Positions 24,477 through 32,858 are shown, counted from the first letter of the stretch. The stretch is 34,718 nt of DNA from Pseudomonadota bacterium (GCA_005777235.1 SXND01000043.1:1-34718), one strand, 5' to 3'. Notes: generated by a model not told the origin, from the sequence alone. Program-made: numbers and translations.

Positions 24477-24505
24477 TTGACTTCTCGTCTGGGCCATCGC
24501 ATAGT
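24477..24505 (+). promoter_or_regulatory. Sigma-70-type promoter of the aor cluster
   Basis: TTGACT (24477-24482), 17 bases, CATAGT (24500-24505); 5 of 6 and 4 of 6 matches. The first gene starts about 50 bases further on. Confidence 0.5.
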
Positions 24506-24556
24506 CGTGTCATACGCCTAGCACACCTTACCGACAGCACGACAGGAGATATGTCG

Positions 24557-25036
24557 ATGAAAGTCTTACGGATCACACCCGAGCTCTGCACCGGCTGCAT
24601 GCGGTGCGAACTGGCGTGCTCGTACATGCAAACGGGCACGTTTCAGCCCTCCAAGTCAGTGATTCGCATCTCGCCCTTTGAGTTGCATACGAGCTATGCG
24701 CCTTACACGTGTACGCAATGCGCCGAAGCCTGGTGCCTGGTGGCCTGCCCGGTCGAGGCCATCACCATCTCACCCGTGGGTGCCAAGATCGTCCAGGACG
24801 ACATGTGTGTCGGTTGCAAATTGTGCACCATTGCCTGCCCCTACGGCACGGTGTTCTACAATCCCGACACCGAAAAAGCCTTTAAGTGCAATCTCTGCGA
24901 CGGCAGCCCGGCCTGTGCCGATGCCTGCCCGACGGCGGCGATTGAATACGTCGAGGTCAACCAGAGCGACTGGCTGGGGGACTTTGCCGCCACGCGTGGG
25001 GCCGGGCACCTTGGTCCCCTCAACGGTCAGGCGTAG
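24557..25036 (+). CDS. Four-cluster ferredoxin, electron-transfer subunit of an AOR complex (AorA-like)
   Basis: 159 residues from the ATG at 24557, which has GGAG eight bases upstream; an in-frame ATG at 24551 is only two bases from that site. Sixteen cysteines form four [4Fe-4S] motifs: CTGCMRCELAC, CTQCAEAWCLVACP, CVGCKLCTIACP and CNLCDGSPACADACP. This is the DMSO reductase/HycB type of polyferredoxin with a short helical tail. In the AorABC aldehyde oxidoreductase of Aromatoleum the small subunit AorA is of this kind and passes electrons from the tungsten subunit AorB to the FAD subunit AorC. Here the FAD subunit follows after 9 bp and the catalytic subunit is three genes on, which fits that assignment. 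Confidence 0.88.
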   Translation: MKVLRITPELCTGCMRCELACSYMQTGTFQPSKSVIRISPFELHTSYAPYTCTQCAEAWCLVACPVEAITISPVGAKIVQDDMCVGCKLCTIACPYGTVFYNPDTEKAFKCNLCDGSPACADACPTAAIEYVEVNQSDWLGDFAATRGAGHLGPLNGQA

Positions 25037-25045
25037 GAGCATACG

Positions 25046-26371
25046 ATGGCACGCACACGACACCTCATCATTGGCGGCGGTACCGCTGGCCTGAATGCCA
25101 TCACCACCATTCGCCAGTACGACCGCGGCGCCTCAGAGATTATCCTGGTCTCCGCCGAGCGGCCCTATGCCCGCATGGTGCTGCCGTATTATCTCAAGGG
25201 CACGATCAGCGAATCACACGTCTACACCGCCAACCCGACACGGCTACGCGCCCTGGGGGTCGAGGACTACCTGGGCCGCCGCGCCGCCAAGCTCGATACA
25301 CAGGCCAATACCCTCACGCTCGACGACGACACGGTTATCCCCTACGACGATGTGCTCATTGCCACCGGCTCCTCACCCGTGCGCGCCCCGGTGCCCGGAG
25401 CCGACGGAGCGGGCATCTACAGTTTTTGGACTCTCGAACAGGCCCAGGGCGTTATCCGCCACATCCGCGACGGCTGCTCCGTGGTCATGGTCGGAGCCGG
25501 GTTCATCGCCTTTACCATTTTGAATGCCATCCTGGCGCGTGGTGCCAAGCTGTCGGTGCTGGAAATCGCACCGCAGATTCTGCCGCGCATGATCGACGCC
25601 CACGGTGCCCAGATCGTCGAGCACTGGCTGCGTGACCGCCAGGTGGATATCCGCACCGGCGCCCGACTCAGCGCCATTGAAGATGCGGGCCGCCAGAAAC
25701 GCTTGCGCCTGGAGGGCGGCGAGGAGCTGCTGGCCGACCTGGTGATCATGGCTACCGGCATCCGTACCAATCTCGACTGGCTGCAAGGCTCGGGCGTGAC
25801 GATCAACCGTGGCATCGTGGTCGATGCGCAGCAGCGCTCCAATATCCCCAATGTTTACGCCGCTGGCGACGTGGCCGAAGGCAAAGATCTGATTACTGGT
25901 CAGCCGGCACTGCACGCCATCGAGCCCACCGCCATGGAGCACGGGCGCATCGCTGGCGCCAACATGGCCGGTCAACCCCTGGCCTATCGTGGCAGCCTGT
26001 TGATGAACATCGTCGAAGTGCTCGGCCTGGAAATTGCCAGCTTTGGCGCCTGGGACAGCAGCGCCGCCGAAGTCATGAGTGCCACGCGCCCGGAGCGCCC
26101 GGCGTATCGCAAACTGCTGTGGCAGGGCGATCGTCTCATTGGCGCTATGCTCTTGGGGCCAGAAAAGGATGTCTGGACCACGAACGACGTCGGTATGCTC
26201 AAGGGCCTGGTGCAGTCTGGTACGCCACTGGGGGATTGGAAGGGCTATGTGCAGCGCAATCTCTTTGACATCAAACGGGCTTATATTGCCTCGGGCACTA
26301 CAGGGCGCTTGCTGCCGCAGACCGTGCTAGGGAGTCCATCGGTACCGGCCAGTAGCGTGACGGTGGGGTAG
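25046..26371 (+). CDS. FAD/NAD(P)-dependent oxidoreductase subunit (AorC-like)
   Basis: 441 residues. A pyridine nucleotide-disulphide oxidoreductase fold: the FAD motif IIGGGTAGLNAITTIR at the start, ATGSSPVRAPVPG, the NAD(P) motif VVMVGAGFIAFTILNAILARGAKLSVLE (about 150-177), VIMATGIRTN, and the FAD-closing NVYAAGDVAEG. It lacks a redox-active CxxxxC pair, so it is not a disulphide reductase. It resembles nitrite/rubredoxin-type reductases and the AorC subunit, which exchanges electrons with NAD. TAGGAG lies six bases before the ATG, 9 bp after the ferredoxin gene. The C-terminal ~120 residues would contact the ferredoxin. Confidence 0.87.
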   Translation: MARTRHLIIGGGTAGLNAITTIRQYDRGASEIILVSAERPYARMVLPYYLKGTISESHVYTANPTRLRALGVEDYLGRRAAKLDTQANTLTLDDDTVIPYDDVLIATGSSPVRAPVPGADGAGIYSFWTLEQAQGVIRHIRDGCSVVMVGAGFIAFTILNAILARGAKLSVLEIAPQILPRMIDAHGAQIVEHWLRDRQVDIRTGARLSAIEDAGRQKRLRLEGGEELLADLVIMATGIRTNLDWLQGSGVTINRGIVVDAQQRSNIPNVYAAGDVAEGKDLITGQPALHAIEPTAMEHGRIAGANMAGQPLAYRGSLLMNIVEVLGLEIASFGAWDSSAAEVMSATRPERPAYRKLLWQGDRLIGAMLLGPEKDVWTTNDVGMLKGLVQSGTPLGDWKGYVQRNLFDIKRAYIASGTTGRLLPQTVLGSPSVPASSVTVG

Positions 26372-26397
26372 TAGGAAAAAAGGTGGAGAGACAACGT

Positions 26398-26577
26398 ATG
26401 GAAAATGCTCTCACTGCAGAAGTGATCCTCAAAACGCGGGCTGACTATATTGTAGCCATTGAGCAATGTCTTGCCGAGATGCAACGTCTCCAGGCACAAA
26501 TTGTCGATGAGCAGGAAGAGATTGATCAACTTCGCACTGAAACCAAGGCGCTCTTAGCCGCCTTACAGACGGCGTGA
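26398..26577 (+). CDS. Small coiled-coil protein
   Basis: 59 residues from an ATG with GGAG nine bases upstream; a GTG at 26383 would add five residues. The sequence is almost all helix with heptad-like spacing (YIVAIEQCLAEMQRLQAQIVDEQEEIDQLRTETKALLAAL), so it is a short coiled coil with acidic faces. It sits 26 bp after the FAD subunit and 7 bp before a second coiled-coil gene, within the aor cluster. It may be an assembly or oligomerisation factor for the complex, or an unrelated insert. No family is recognised. Confidence 0.55.
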   Translation: MENALTAEVILKTRADYIVAIEQCLAEMQRLQAQIVDEQEEIDQLRTETKALLAALQTA

Positions 26578-26584
26578 GCTGGCC

Positions 26585-26863
26585 ATGTGGAAACAGCTCT
26601 ATGCTCTGGCTTGACAGCTGGTCACCTTGATGCAAGATGTCCAGAAACTCAAAGCAGAACAGAAGGAAGTCCGGCAGGAGCTACGAGCGCTCACGGAGAT
26701 TGTCCGTCAGCTCAGGAATGCGCAACAACGGGACCGCGAGCATGCAGCCCACGAGCGGGAGAATCTCCTGTTGCGTCTTGAGAATGCCCTGCTGCGCTTC
26801 GAGCGTAGACTTCCTCCTGGCCGGTCCTCTTCTGAGCGTGAAGACGGCGGTTTGATAGAGTAG
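26585..26863 (+). pseudogene. Small coiled-coil protein with an in-frame TGA
   Basis: From ATG 26585 the frame reads MWKQLYALA, then TGA at 26612-26614, then QLVTLMQDVQKLKAEQKEV and a long helical coiled coil (LRALTEIVRQLRNAQQRD, LLLRLENALLRFERRLPP) to a stop at 26863. The reading is smooth across the TGA, and Arg (CGA) would fit the context there, so a single C-to-T change explains it. Without read-through, translation could only restart at the TTG/ATG at 26627-26630, giving 77-78 residues. The helical Gln/Glu/Arg-rich form is like the gene before it. UGA recoding as Sec or Trp is unlikely, as there is no evident hairpin. Confidence 0.6.
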
Positions 26864-26924
26864 GAGTCAGGTCTCCACTTGTGCGTGCAGTCTGTTGTCT
26901 CATTCTTGATTGGGAGGAAGTACC

Positions 26925-28799
26925 ATGGCCACGACCGTCCCCGGCTGCTATGCCGGGCAAATTTTACGCATCGACTTAACCAACAGCCACATCTGGACCC
27001 AACCCTGGACGCCCGACATGGCCCGCACCTATCTGGGCGGCGCTGGACTCGGGGCGAAAATTCTGTGGGACGAAGTGCCCGCCGAGGTCAGCTGGGATCA
27101 CCCCGACAACCGCCTGGTCATGGCCACCGGCCCCTTAGCTGGACTACCGGCCTGGGGCACTGGCGGCCTGACCGTGGTCACGCGTGGCGCCCTGACCAAC
27201 GGCGCGACCAACACCCAGGCCAACGGCTTCTTTGGCGCCAACTTAAAATACTCGGGATACGATGCCATCGTGTTCCAGGGCCAGGCACCAGAATGGGTGT
27301 ACCTCTACATCAACGACGACACGGTGGAGCTGCGCGACGCCAGCGCCCTGCTCGGCAAAGATACTTGGGAAACGCAGCAGGCTCTGGAGCAGACGCTCAA
27401 CCTCACCGGCCATCAACTGAGCGTCTACACCAGCGGCGTGGCCGGCGAACACCAGGTGCGCTTTGCCGCCATCCACGGCGACTACGGCCACGTGGCCAGC
27501 AAGAACGGCTGCGGCGCGGTCATGGGTAACAAACGCGTCAAGGCCGTGGCCATTGTGCGCGGCAGCCGCTCGCTGGGTGTCAACGATCCGCGCGGTCTGT
27601 GGCTCGCAGCAGAAGAAATGGCGCATGACCTCAAGTTTGATCCCTCCACACAATCGCTGTACGAATACGGCACTCTGCCCGGTGTGGTCGGGCTGTCACG
27701 CCTCGGTGGCCTACCGATCAAAAACTACACCACCAACGTCGTCCCCGAGGGCGTCGATATGGAGCAGTGGAGCGCCTCCGGCCTGCGCAACGGCTTTGAC
27801 CACCGTGGCCATCAGTGCAACGCCTGCGGCATGCACCACTGCCACACCCAGGTGCTCAGCTCTGGGCCGCATAAGGGCCAGATTGTTGATGAACCGGAAT
27901 ACGAAGGCTGGTCCGGGGCCGGCTGGGCCACGGGCTGCACCGACCCGGTGGCGGTGTCCTGGCTCAATACGCAGCTTGACCGTGCCTGCGTGGACGTCAA
28001 TGAGTTCGGCTGGCTCATGGGCTGGGTCATGGAATGCCAGGAAAAAGGTTATATAACCACAGAGCAACTGGGTGGGCTGGAAGTCAAATGGGGTGATGCC
28101 GAAGCGGCCAATACGCTGTTGCAGATGATCATCCGGCGCCAGGGCTTTGGCAACATTCTGGCCGAGGGTGTCAAGCGTGCCTCAGAGATTGTTGGTGGTC
28201 CGGCGGCTGACTGCGCCATCTACACCCTTAAAGGCGACAGCCCACGTGGCCACGACCACCGCGCCCGCTGGGAAGAAATGCTCGACACCTGCACCGGCAG
28301 CGGCGGTACCATTGACAGTGGTCCGCCCGTACGCCAGACCGAGATGGGCCAACCGGCGCGCATCAATCCCTTTGACCCCGAGGCGGTGGCTAAAATGGTC
28401 GGCGGCACCCGTGGGCGGCGGCATTTTGAGGACTCGCTGGGCACCTGTATTTTCACCACGCGCTCGTCGATTGCCATGCTGTGCCGCATTCTCAGTGCCG
28501 CCACGGGTTGGGAGTTTAGCAAAGACGAGGCCGTGACCTTTGGGCGGCGCACGGCGGCGTTGATGCGGGCTTTTAACGTGCGCTGCGGCATCACCCCTGA
28601 TCTAGAAAGACCCTCGAAGCGTTACGGCTCGATCCCAGTGGATGGCCCCGCCAAAGGCCAGGACATTGGCAAAAACTGGGACCACATGGTGGCCGTGTGG
28701 TATGAGATGGTGGGCTATGACCGTCAGAGCGGCAACCCTCTCCCGGGCACGCTGCAAGAGCTGGGCCTGGAGGCGCTGATTCCGGTCCTGTGGGAGTAA
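26925..28799 (+). CDS. Tungsten-dependent aldehyde:ferredoxin oxidoreductase, catalytic subunit (AorB-like)
   Basis: 624 residues with GGGAGG seven bases before the ATG. The AOR family oxidises aldehydes (or reduces acids) at a tungsten-bis-pyranopterin site. The typical N-terminus is GCYAGQILRIDLTNSHIWTQP, then YLGGAGLGAKILWDEV and GALTNGATNTQANGFFGANLKYSGYDAIVFQG, which contact the pterins, and RFAAIHGDYGHVASKNGCGAVMGNKRVKAVAI. The [4Fe-4S] ligands are Cys298, Cys301 and Cys306 (CNACGMHHC) plus Cys508 (LGTCIF). The spacing C-X2-C-X4-C has one residue more than the common C-X2-C-X3-C. The substrate cannot be told. Context (AorA-like and AorC-like genes upstream, a MoaD/ThiS-type gene downstream) supports an NAD-linked AOR complex. 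Confidence 0.9.
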   Translation: MATTVPGCYAGQILRIDLTNSHIWTQPWTPDMARTYLGGAGLGAKILWDEVPAEVSWDHPDNRLVMATGPLAGLPAWGTGGLTVVTRGALTNGATNTQANGFFGANLKYSGYDAIVFQGQAPEWVYLYINDDTVELRDASALLGKDTWETQQALEQTLNLTGHQLSVYTSGVAGEHQVRFAAIHGDYGHVASKNGCGAVMGNKRVKAVAIVRGSRSLGVNDPRGLWLAAEEMAHDLKFDPSTQSLYEYGTLPGVVGLSRLGGLPIKNYTTNVVPEGVDMEQWSASGLRNGFDHRGHQCNACGMHHCHTQVLSSGPHKGQIVDEPEYEGWSGAGWATGCTDPVAVSWLNTQLDRACVDVNEFGWLMGWVMECQEKGYITTEQLGGLEVKWGDAEAANTLLQMIIRRQGFGNILAEGVKRASEIVGGPAADCAIYTLKGDSPRGHDHRARWEEMLDTCTGSGGTIDSGPPVRQTEMGQPARINPFDPEAVAKMVGGTRGRRHFEDSLGTCIFTTRSSIAMLCRILSAATGWEFSKDEAVTFGRRTAALMRAFNVRCGITPDLERPSKRYGSIPVDGPAKGQDIGKNWDHMVAVWYEMVGYDRQSGNPLPGTLQELGLEALIPVLWE

Positions 28800-28813
28800 T
28801 GGCCCTGCGCCGT

Positions 28814-28902
28814 CTGGGAGCGTGGGTATGTCGCCCGTTCCCAGCTCCGGCGCTCTCCCTCTCCGAGCTTATGCGAAGAGGGGCGACGAGTCAGTCGCCC
28901 CT
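28814..28902. repeat. Two short palindromes between the AOR and MoaD genes
   Basis: CTGGGA (28814-28819) faces TCCCAG (28839-28844), a worn relative of the 59-bp repeats. Then AGGGGCGAC (28879-28887) and GTCGCCCCT (28894-28902) form a perfect 9-bp stem around GAGTCA. After it comes a degenerate CACGAA repeat (28930-28945). The gap of 166 bp is long for an operon, so these may have been inserted into it. Confidence 0.5.
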
Positions 28903-28965
28903 ACGACGCGGCCTAACACCTCCCACGAATCACGAACCACGAACCACTACCTCAAGGAGTGCCCC

Positions 28966-29301
28966 ATGCCCGAAGCCGACATCCTCGCCGCGACAACGAC
29001 AGTGCAGATTGAGATTGAAGTCGTGGCCTGGATCACCAAGTTCGTGGGTGGCGATGGCAGTACCCGCAAGGTGTTCTACGAACCGCTGAGCCATGGGGCG
29101 ACCGTCCGTACCATCTTGCGCCGTCTGAGTGGGCGCTTCCCGCAACTCCACAAAGCCCTCTGGGCTCCCGAGACCGGCGAGCTGGCCGAACACATCGAAG
29201 TGCTAGTCAACGATGCCGTGCTGGATATCACACATACCCTGGATAGCCCGTTGCACAGCGGCGACCGGCTGGCGCTGATTGGACAGTATCTCGGGGGGTA
29301 G
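28966..29301 (+). CDS. MoaD/ThiS-family sulphur carrier
   Basis: 111 residues; AAGGAG lies six bases before the ATG. A beta-grasp fold with VQIEIEVVAWITKFVGGDG, a middle helix (TVRTILRRLSGRFPQLHKAL) and VLVNDAVLDITHTLDSPLHSGDRLALIGQYLGG. The last two residues are Gly-Gly, the end that is adenylated and thiocarboxylated in MoaD, so it can donate sulphur to molybdopterin. Such genes follow AOR genes in many genomes and are thought to support tungstopterin synthesis. It is longer than E. coli MoaD (about 81 residues) because of an N-terminal extension and a mid insertion. Confidence 0.85.
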   Translation: MPEADILAATTTVQIEIEVVAWITKFVGGDGSTRKVFYEPLSHGATVRTILRRLSGRFPQLHKALWAPETGELAEHIEVLVNDAVLDITHTLDSPLHSGDRLALIGQYLGG

Positions 29302-29941
29302 CGCTGCGTGCGTGGCCATAGTTGGCGGAGCACGATTCTGGAGCAACGGTGGCGTGTGGGGCGGCGGCGCGATAACCCCAGTCTGCACCCCACGCTCCCA
29401 GGACTGCTCGCGGACATCTATCCGTATATGCGTCAGCGTACCAGTATCGAAACGCCTCTTCCCGAGATAACCCTACCTGTCTTGTGCCCATGGAGCATCG
29501 TCCAGGGACTGGATGAGCAATGCTGGCCAGACGCCAGCACCTTTGGTCTCCCTGGAGCGCTTGTGTCCAGGAGAGGATATGACAACACGCGCTTGAGCCC
29601 GACATCTCAGGGCGCTGCGGATGAGCAATGACGGTATGAGCACACTTTTTGTGGGCCGCAAGATTCCCGAAGCATTGCATGGGTTGCAAGAGTCCGGTAA
29701 AAAGAGCTACGAAGCGCTTATGGCGGATTTACAGCACTGTTCTCCGCCTCCCCCACATCTCATGAGGCGGCCCTGGGACACAGGAGTTCCCAGGAGGGTC
29801 CCATGCTGCCAGGGCGAGCCGCGTCGCGCACCCGCCAACCGCAGGAGACGTAGTGCGGCGCCTTGCGGCAGCCACGGGCGAGCGACATCTGGCTGGCGTT
29901 CGTCAAGTCTAGGACTGCCCCTGTCGTGGTAGGGGCGCGTC
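29302..29941. other. 640-bp stretch without a supported gene
   Basis: It holds short open frames (for example from 29627, MSNDGMSTLFVGRKIPEALHG) whose ends turn into Arg/Pro/Ser-rich sequence, so I do not call them. A CTCCCAGG half-repeat lies near 29395 and a hairpin CCTGGGA/TCCCAGG at 29772-29794, both kin to the 59-bp repeats. The stretch between 29622 and 29745 could be the remnant of a small gene. Confidence 0.4.
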
Positions 29942-29970
29942 TTGTCACCCCGGTGAAAGTCGGCTACACT
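29942..29970 (+). promoter_or_regulatory. Sigma-70-type promoter of glcDEF
   Basis: TTGTCA (29942-29947; 5 of 6), 17 bases, TACACT (29965-29970; 4 of 6). The transcript would start near 29977, about 50 bases before glcD. Confidence 0.55.
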
Positions 29971-29971
29971 G

Positions 29972-30011
29972 GTCGGACATGTACCCTCGATGTCCCTTGT
30001 ATCCGTCCGAC
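29972..30011. promoter_or_regulatory. Two GTC-N-GAC dyads at the glcDEF start, candidate GntR-type operator
   Basis: GTCGGAC (29972-29978, in ACTGGTCGGACATGT) and GTCCGAC (30005-30011) are complementary to each other and have centres 33 bp apart, about three helix turns. TGGTC-N-GAC is the core of sites bound by FadR-subfamily GntR regulators, the subfamily that includes GlcC. The left arm can also pair with ATGTCC at 29990-29995, so an RNA switch is a second reading. Confidence 0.45.
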
Positions 30012-30027
30012 AAGAAAGTTCGTTGCC

Positions 30028-31440
30028 ATGTTGCCTACTGACCAGGCCCTGCGTGCACTCGCCGCCATTGTTGGGCCACAGAATCTGCTCTCGTCGCGGG
30101 CCGAGCGCACTGTCTATGGCTACGATGCCTCCGTGTTCCGTGGGCAAGACCTCCTCGCCGTGGTGTTCCCAGAGACCACGCAGCACGTAGCGCGCCTGGT
30201 CACCTGGTGCCAACAGCAGCACATCCCCTACGTGGCCCGAGGCACGGGCACGGGCATTAGTGGCGCCGCCATTCCGACGCACGGTGGGGTGGTCATAGCC
30301 ATGGCGCGTATGAACCGCATCCTCGAGATTGATTTGGCCAACCGCGTCGCCGTGGTCGAGCCTGGGGTGATTAACCAGGACTTGAAACAGGCCCTGCTGG
30401 TGCACGGCTATAGCTACACCTATGTCCCCGACCCTGGCAGCCAGGTGGTCTCGACCATTGGCGGCAATGTCTCCACCAATGCCGGGGGCATGCACTGCCT
30501 GAAGTACGGCATTACCAGCAATCACATCCTCGGCCTCGAAGTCGTGCTGCCCAATGGCGAGATTATCGAGGTCGGGGGCAAAGTGGTTGATCAGCCGGGA
30601 GCGGATCTCACCGGCCTGTTGGTCGGGGCCGAGGGCACGCTGGGGATTGTCACCAAAATCATCGTGCGTCTGCTGCGCGTGCCGGAAGCGGTCGTGACGC
30701 AACTGGCGCTGTTCAAGAGCGTCGATGATGCGGCCAATGCGGTGTCGGATATTATCGGCGCCGGCTTGCTACCGGCGGCCCTGGAATTGCTCGACAAAGC
30801 CTCTATGCAGGCGGTGGACCAGGCCGTGCACGTGGGCTACCCGCCCGAGGCCGGGGCGGCGTTGCTTCTGGAATGCGATGGGCTGCGGGAGGATATGCCG
30901 CGCAGCCTGGAGCTGATTGCGGCGTTGTGTCGCGAGCACGAGGTCTTGAGCATCGAGACCGCCGAGACCGCCGAGGCGGCGGCACGGCTGTGGTTGAGCC
31001 GCCGCGCCGCGTTTGGCGCTATGGCGCGGCTGGCCTCGCATTGCTACATCGTCGATGGCTGCGTGCCGCGCACCCGGCTCCCCGAGGCCCTGCGCCAAGT
31101 CACCGCCATTGGCGAGCGCTATGGCCTGCGTATTGCCAACATCGCGCATGCCGGGGACGGCAATCTGCATCCGGCCATTCCGTTTAACAAGCGCGACCCG
31201 GAGGCCATGCAACGGGTTGTGCAGGCCGGCCGGGAGATTCTGGAAGTCTGTGTCGCCCTCGGCGGCAGCATTACCGGCGAGCATGGGGTGGGCATGGAGA
31301 AGCAAAACGACATGCCCTTGATGTTCTCACCCACCGATCTGGAGGTCATGCGCCGTATCAAGCTGGCGCATGACCCAGCGGATCTGTGCAATCCGCAGAA
31401 GATCTTTCCCCTCAGTATGTATGCGAGTCCGACCGCATGA
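30028..31440 (+). CDS. glcD: Glycolate oxidase subunit GlcD (FAD-linked)
   Basis: 470 residues from ATG 30028; the frame is open upstream to 29863 but the added part reads across the promoter. GlcD is the FAD subunit that oxidises glycolate or D-lactate type 2-hydroxy acids. The PCMH FAD-binding fold has PYVARGTGTGISGAAIP, TYVPDPGSQVVSTIGGNVSTNAGGMHCLKYG and GLLVGAEGTLGIVTKIIVRLL. The C-terminal cap carries NIAHAGDGNLHPAIPF (His that binds the substrate) and SITGEHGVGMEK, ending NPQKIFP. The next gene starts in a 4-bp ATGA overlap, so the operon is translationally coupled. Confidence 0.93.
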   Translation: MLPTDQALRALAAIVGPQNLLSSRAERTVYGYDASVFRGQDLLAVVFPETTQHVARLVTWCQQQHIPYVARGTGTGISGAAIPTHGGVVIAMARMNRILEIDLANRVAVVEPGVINQDLKQALLVHGYSYTYVPDPGSQVVSTIGGNVSTNAGGMHCLKYGITSNHILGLEVVLPNGEIIEVGGKVVDQPGADLTGLLVGAEGTLGIVTKIIVRLLRVPEAVVTQLALFKSVDDAANAVSDIIGAGLLPAALELLDKASMQAVDQAVHVGYPPEAGAALLLECDGLREDMPRSLELIAALCREHEVLSIETAETAEAAARLWLSRRAAFGAMARLASHCYIVDGCVPRTRLPEALRQVTAIGERYGLRIANIAHAGDGNLHPAIPFNKRDPEAMQRVVQAGREILEVCVALGGSITGEHGVGMEKQNDMPLMFSPTDLEVMRRIKLAHDPADLCNPQKIFPLSMYASPTA

Positions 31441-32804
31441 TGACCTACGACGGCCTCCGCCGGCACCTCGAAACCCTGGTGGGCAGCGCGCACGTTGGCG
31501 TGGATGACACGGCCCGCGCCCAGTATGCCGTGCAGCAGCGGCAACCGCGCCTCGTGGTGCAGCCCGAGACCGTGGAACAGGCGGCGGCAATCGTCGCCTT
31601 GGCGGGGCGCGAGCGCTGTGCCGTCGTGCCGTGGGGCCAGGGCACGCAGATGCACCTGGGGCAGACGCCGACGCGCTACGACGTGGCGCTGTCGCTGGCC
31701 AGACTGACGCGCATCATTGACTACGATAGCGCCAATCTGACCCTAAGCGCCGAGGCGGGGCTGCCGCTTAGCGCCGTGTACACGCTGACAGCACCGCGGC
31801 GGCAGTTTTTGCCTCTGGGCTTTGCGCACACAGCAGCGAGTCTGGGCGGACTGGTCGTCACCAATACCAGTGGGGTGAAGCGTCTACGCTACGGCGGGGT
31901 ACGTGATCTGCTCCTCGGCCTGCGCGTGGCCCTGCCAGATGGCGCCCTGGCCCAGTTTGGCGGGCGTGTGGTGAAAAATGTCGCGGGCTATGACATGAAT
32001 AAGCTGTTCATTGGCTCGCTGGGCGCCTTTGGGGTGGTACTCGAAACGACCTATCGCCTGGCGGCCTGGCCCGAGGATGATCGGGTCATGGTCGCCCTGT
32101 TTCCCACCCTGGAGCACGCCAGCGCGGCGCTGGCGGCCCTACGCGTCACCCCGTTGTTGCCCTCCGCGGTCCTCCTGTTGCATGCCGATGTGGTCACGGC
32201 CTGGGACCAGGCGTTGTCCCTTACCGGGCATGCTCCGCAGGTGGGCCTGTTGCTCAATTATGATGGCACCCGCGTCGGGGTAACGCGCCAGCTCCACGAC
32301 AGTCGGGCCCTGTGCCGCGCCCATGGCAGCCTGGCGGAGACCATGCTGGGGCCAGAGACCCTGTCGGCCTTGTGGGCCCGGCGCGAGGTGTGGTGTCAGA
32401 CGCCGTCTGCTGCCGCCGCGTCACCAACGGTGCATCTCCGGCTGGGCGTAGAACCGGCGTATCTCGCAGCGACCGTGACCACTCTTCTGCAGACGCCAGA
32501 GTTTGCGCACCCGCCGATTGCCTGGGTGGCCGATGCCAGCCATGGGCAGCTCTGGGCGCATGTCAGCCTCGCCGCGCCGCTCACGGAAGAGGTGGGCCGC
32601 GCGTTCCAGGGCTGGCTCAGCACGCTCCGCGCCCAGGTACGGGCGCACCACGGCTCTGTCGTGGTCGAGTCGGTGCCTGACGCGCTCCGCCAGCAGGTGG
32701 ATGTATGGGGCCAGTCGTCAGGCGGTGCGCTCCTGGCCCTGTACAAGCAACGTTTTGATCCGTATGCCGTTTTGAACCCAGGGCGCTATGTGGCCGGGCT
32801 CTGA
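31437..32804 (+). CDS. glcE: Glycolate oxidase FAD-binding subunit GlcE
   Basis: 455 residues; the ATG overlaps the glcD stop by four bases. A PCMH-type flavoprotein with VVPWGQGTQMHLGQTP, SLGGLVVTNTSGVKRLRYGGVRDLLLG and GRVVKNVAGYDMNKLFIGSLGAFGVV. The last contains the RVVKNVAGYD/KL run typical of GlcE. The C-terminal half lacks the GDGNLHP motif of GlcD, as expected for GlcE. It is longer than E. coli GlcE (about 350 residues), mainly in the C-terminal part. It should form the complex with GlcD and GlcF at the membrane. Confidence 0.88.
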   Translation: MMTYDGLRRHLETLVGSAHVGVDDTARAQYAVQQRQPRLVVQPETVEQAAAIVALAGRERCAVVPWGQGTQMHLGQTPTRYDVALSLARLTRIIDYDSANLTLSAEAGLPLSAVYTLTAPRRQFLPLGFAHTAASLGGLVVTNTSGVKRLRYGGVRDLLLGLRVALPDGALAQFGGRVVKNVAGYDMNKLFIGSLGAFGVVLETTYRLAAWPEDDRVMVALFPTLEHASAALAALRVTPLLPSAVLLLHADVVTAWDQALSLTGHAPQVGLLLNYDGTRVGVTRQLHDSRALCRAHGSLAETMLGPETLSALWARREVWCQTPSAAAASPTVHLRLGVEPAYLAATVTTLLQTPEFAHPPIAWVADASHGQLWAHVSLAAPLTEEVGRAFQGWLSTLRAQVRAHHGSVVVESVPDALRQQVDVWGQSSGGALLALYKQRFDPYAVLNPGRYVAGL

Positions 32805-32858
32805 ACGCCTCTCCCCATGGGCCATGCCACGGCCCGCATTGAGAAACGAGCGTGGTGT

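Noticed and set aside
29627..29932. Possible small gene after the MoaD gene
   Set aside because: The start has no good ribosome site, the second half is Arg/Pro/Ser-rich across a repeat, and no family is seen.
29707..30702. 331-codon minus-strand open frame
   Set aside because: Antisense to glcD and its promoter, with no recognisable domain.
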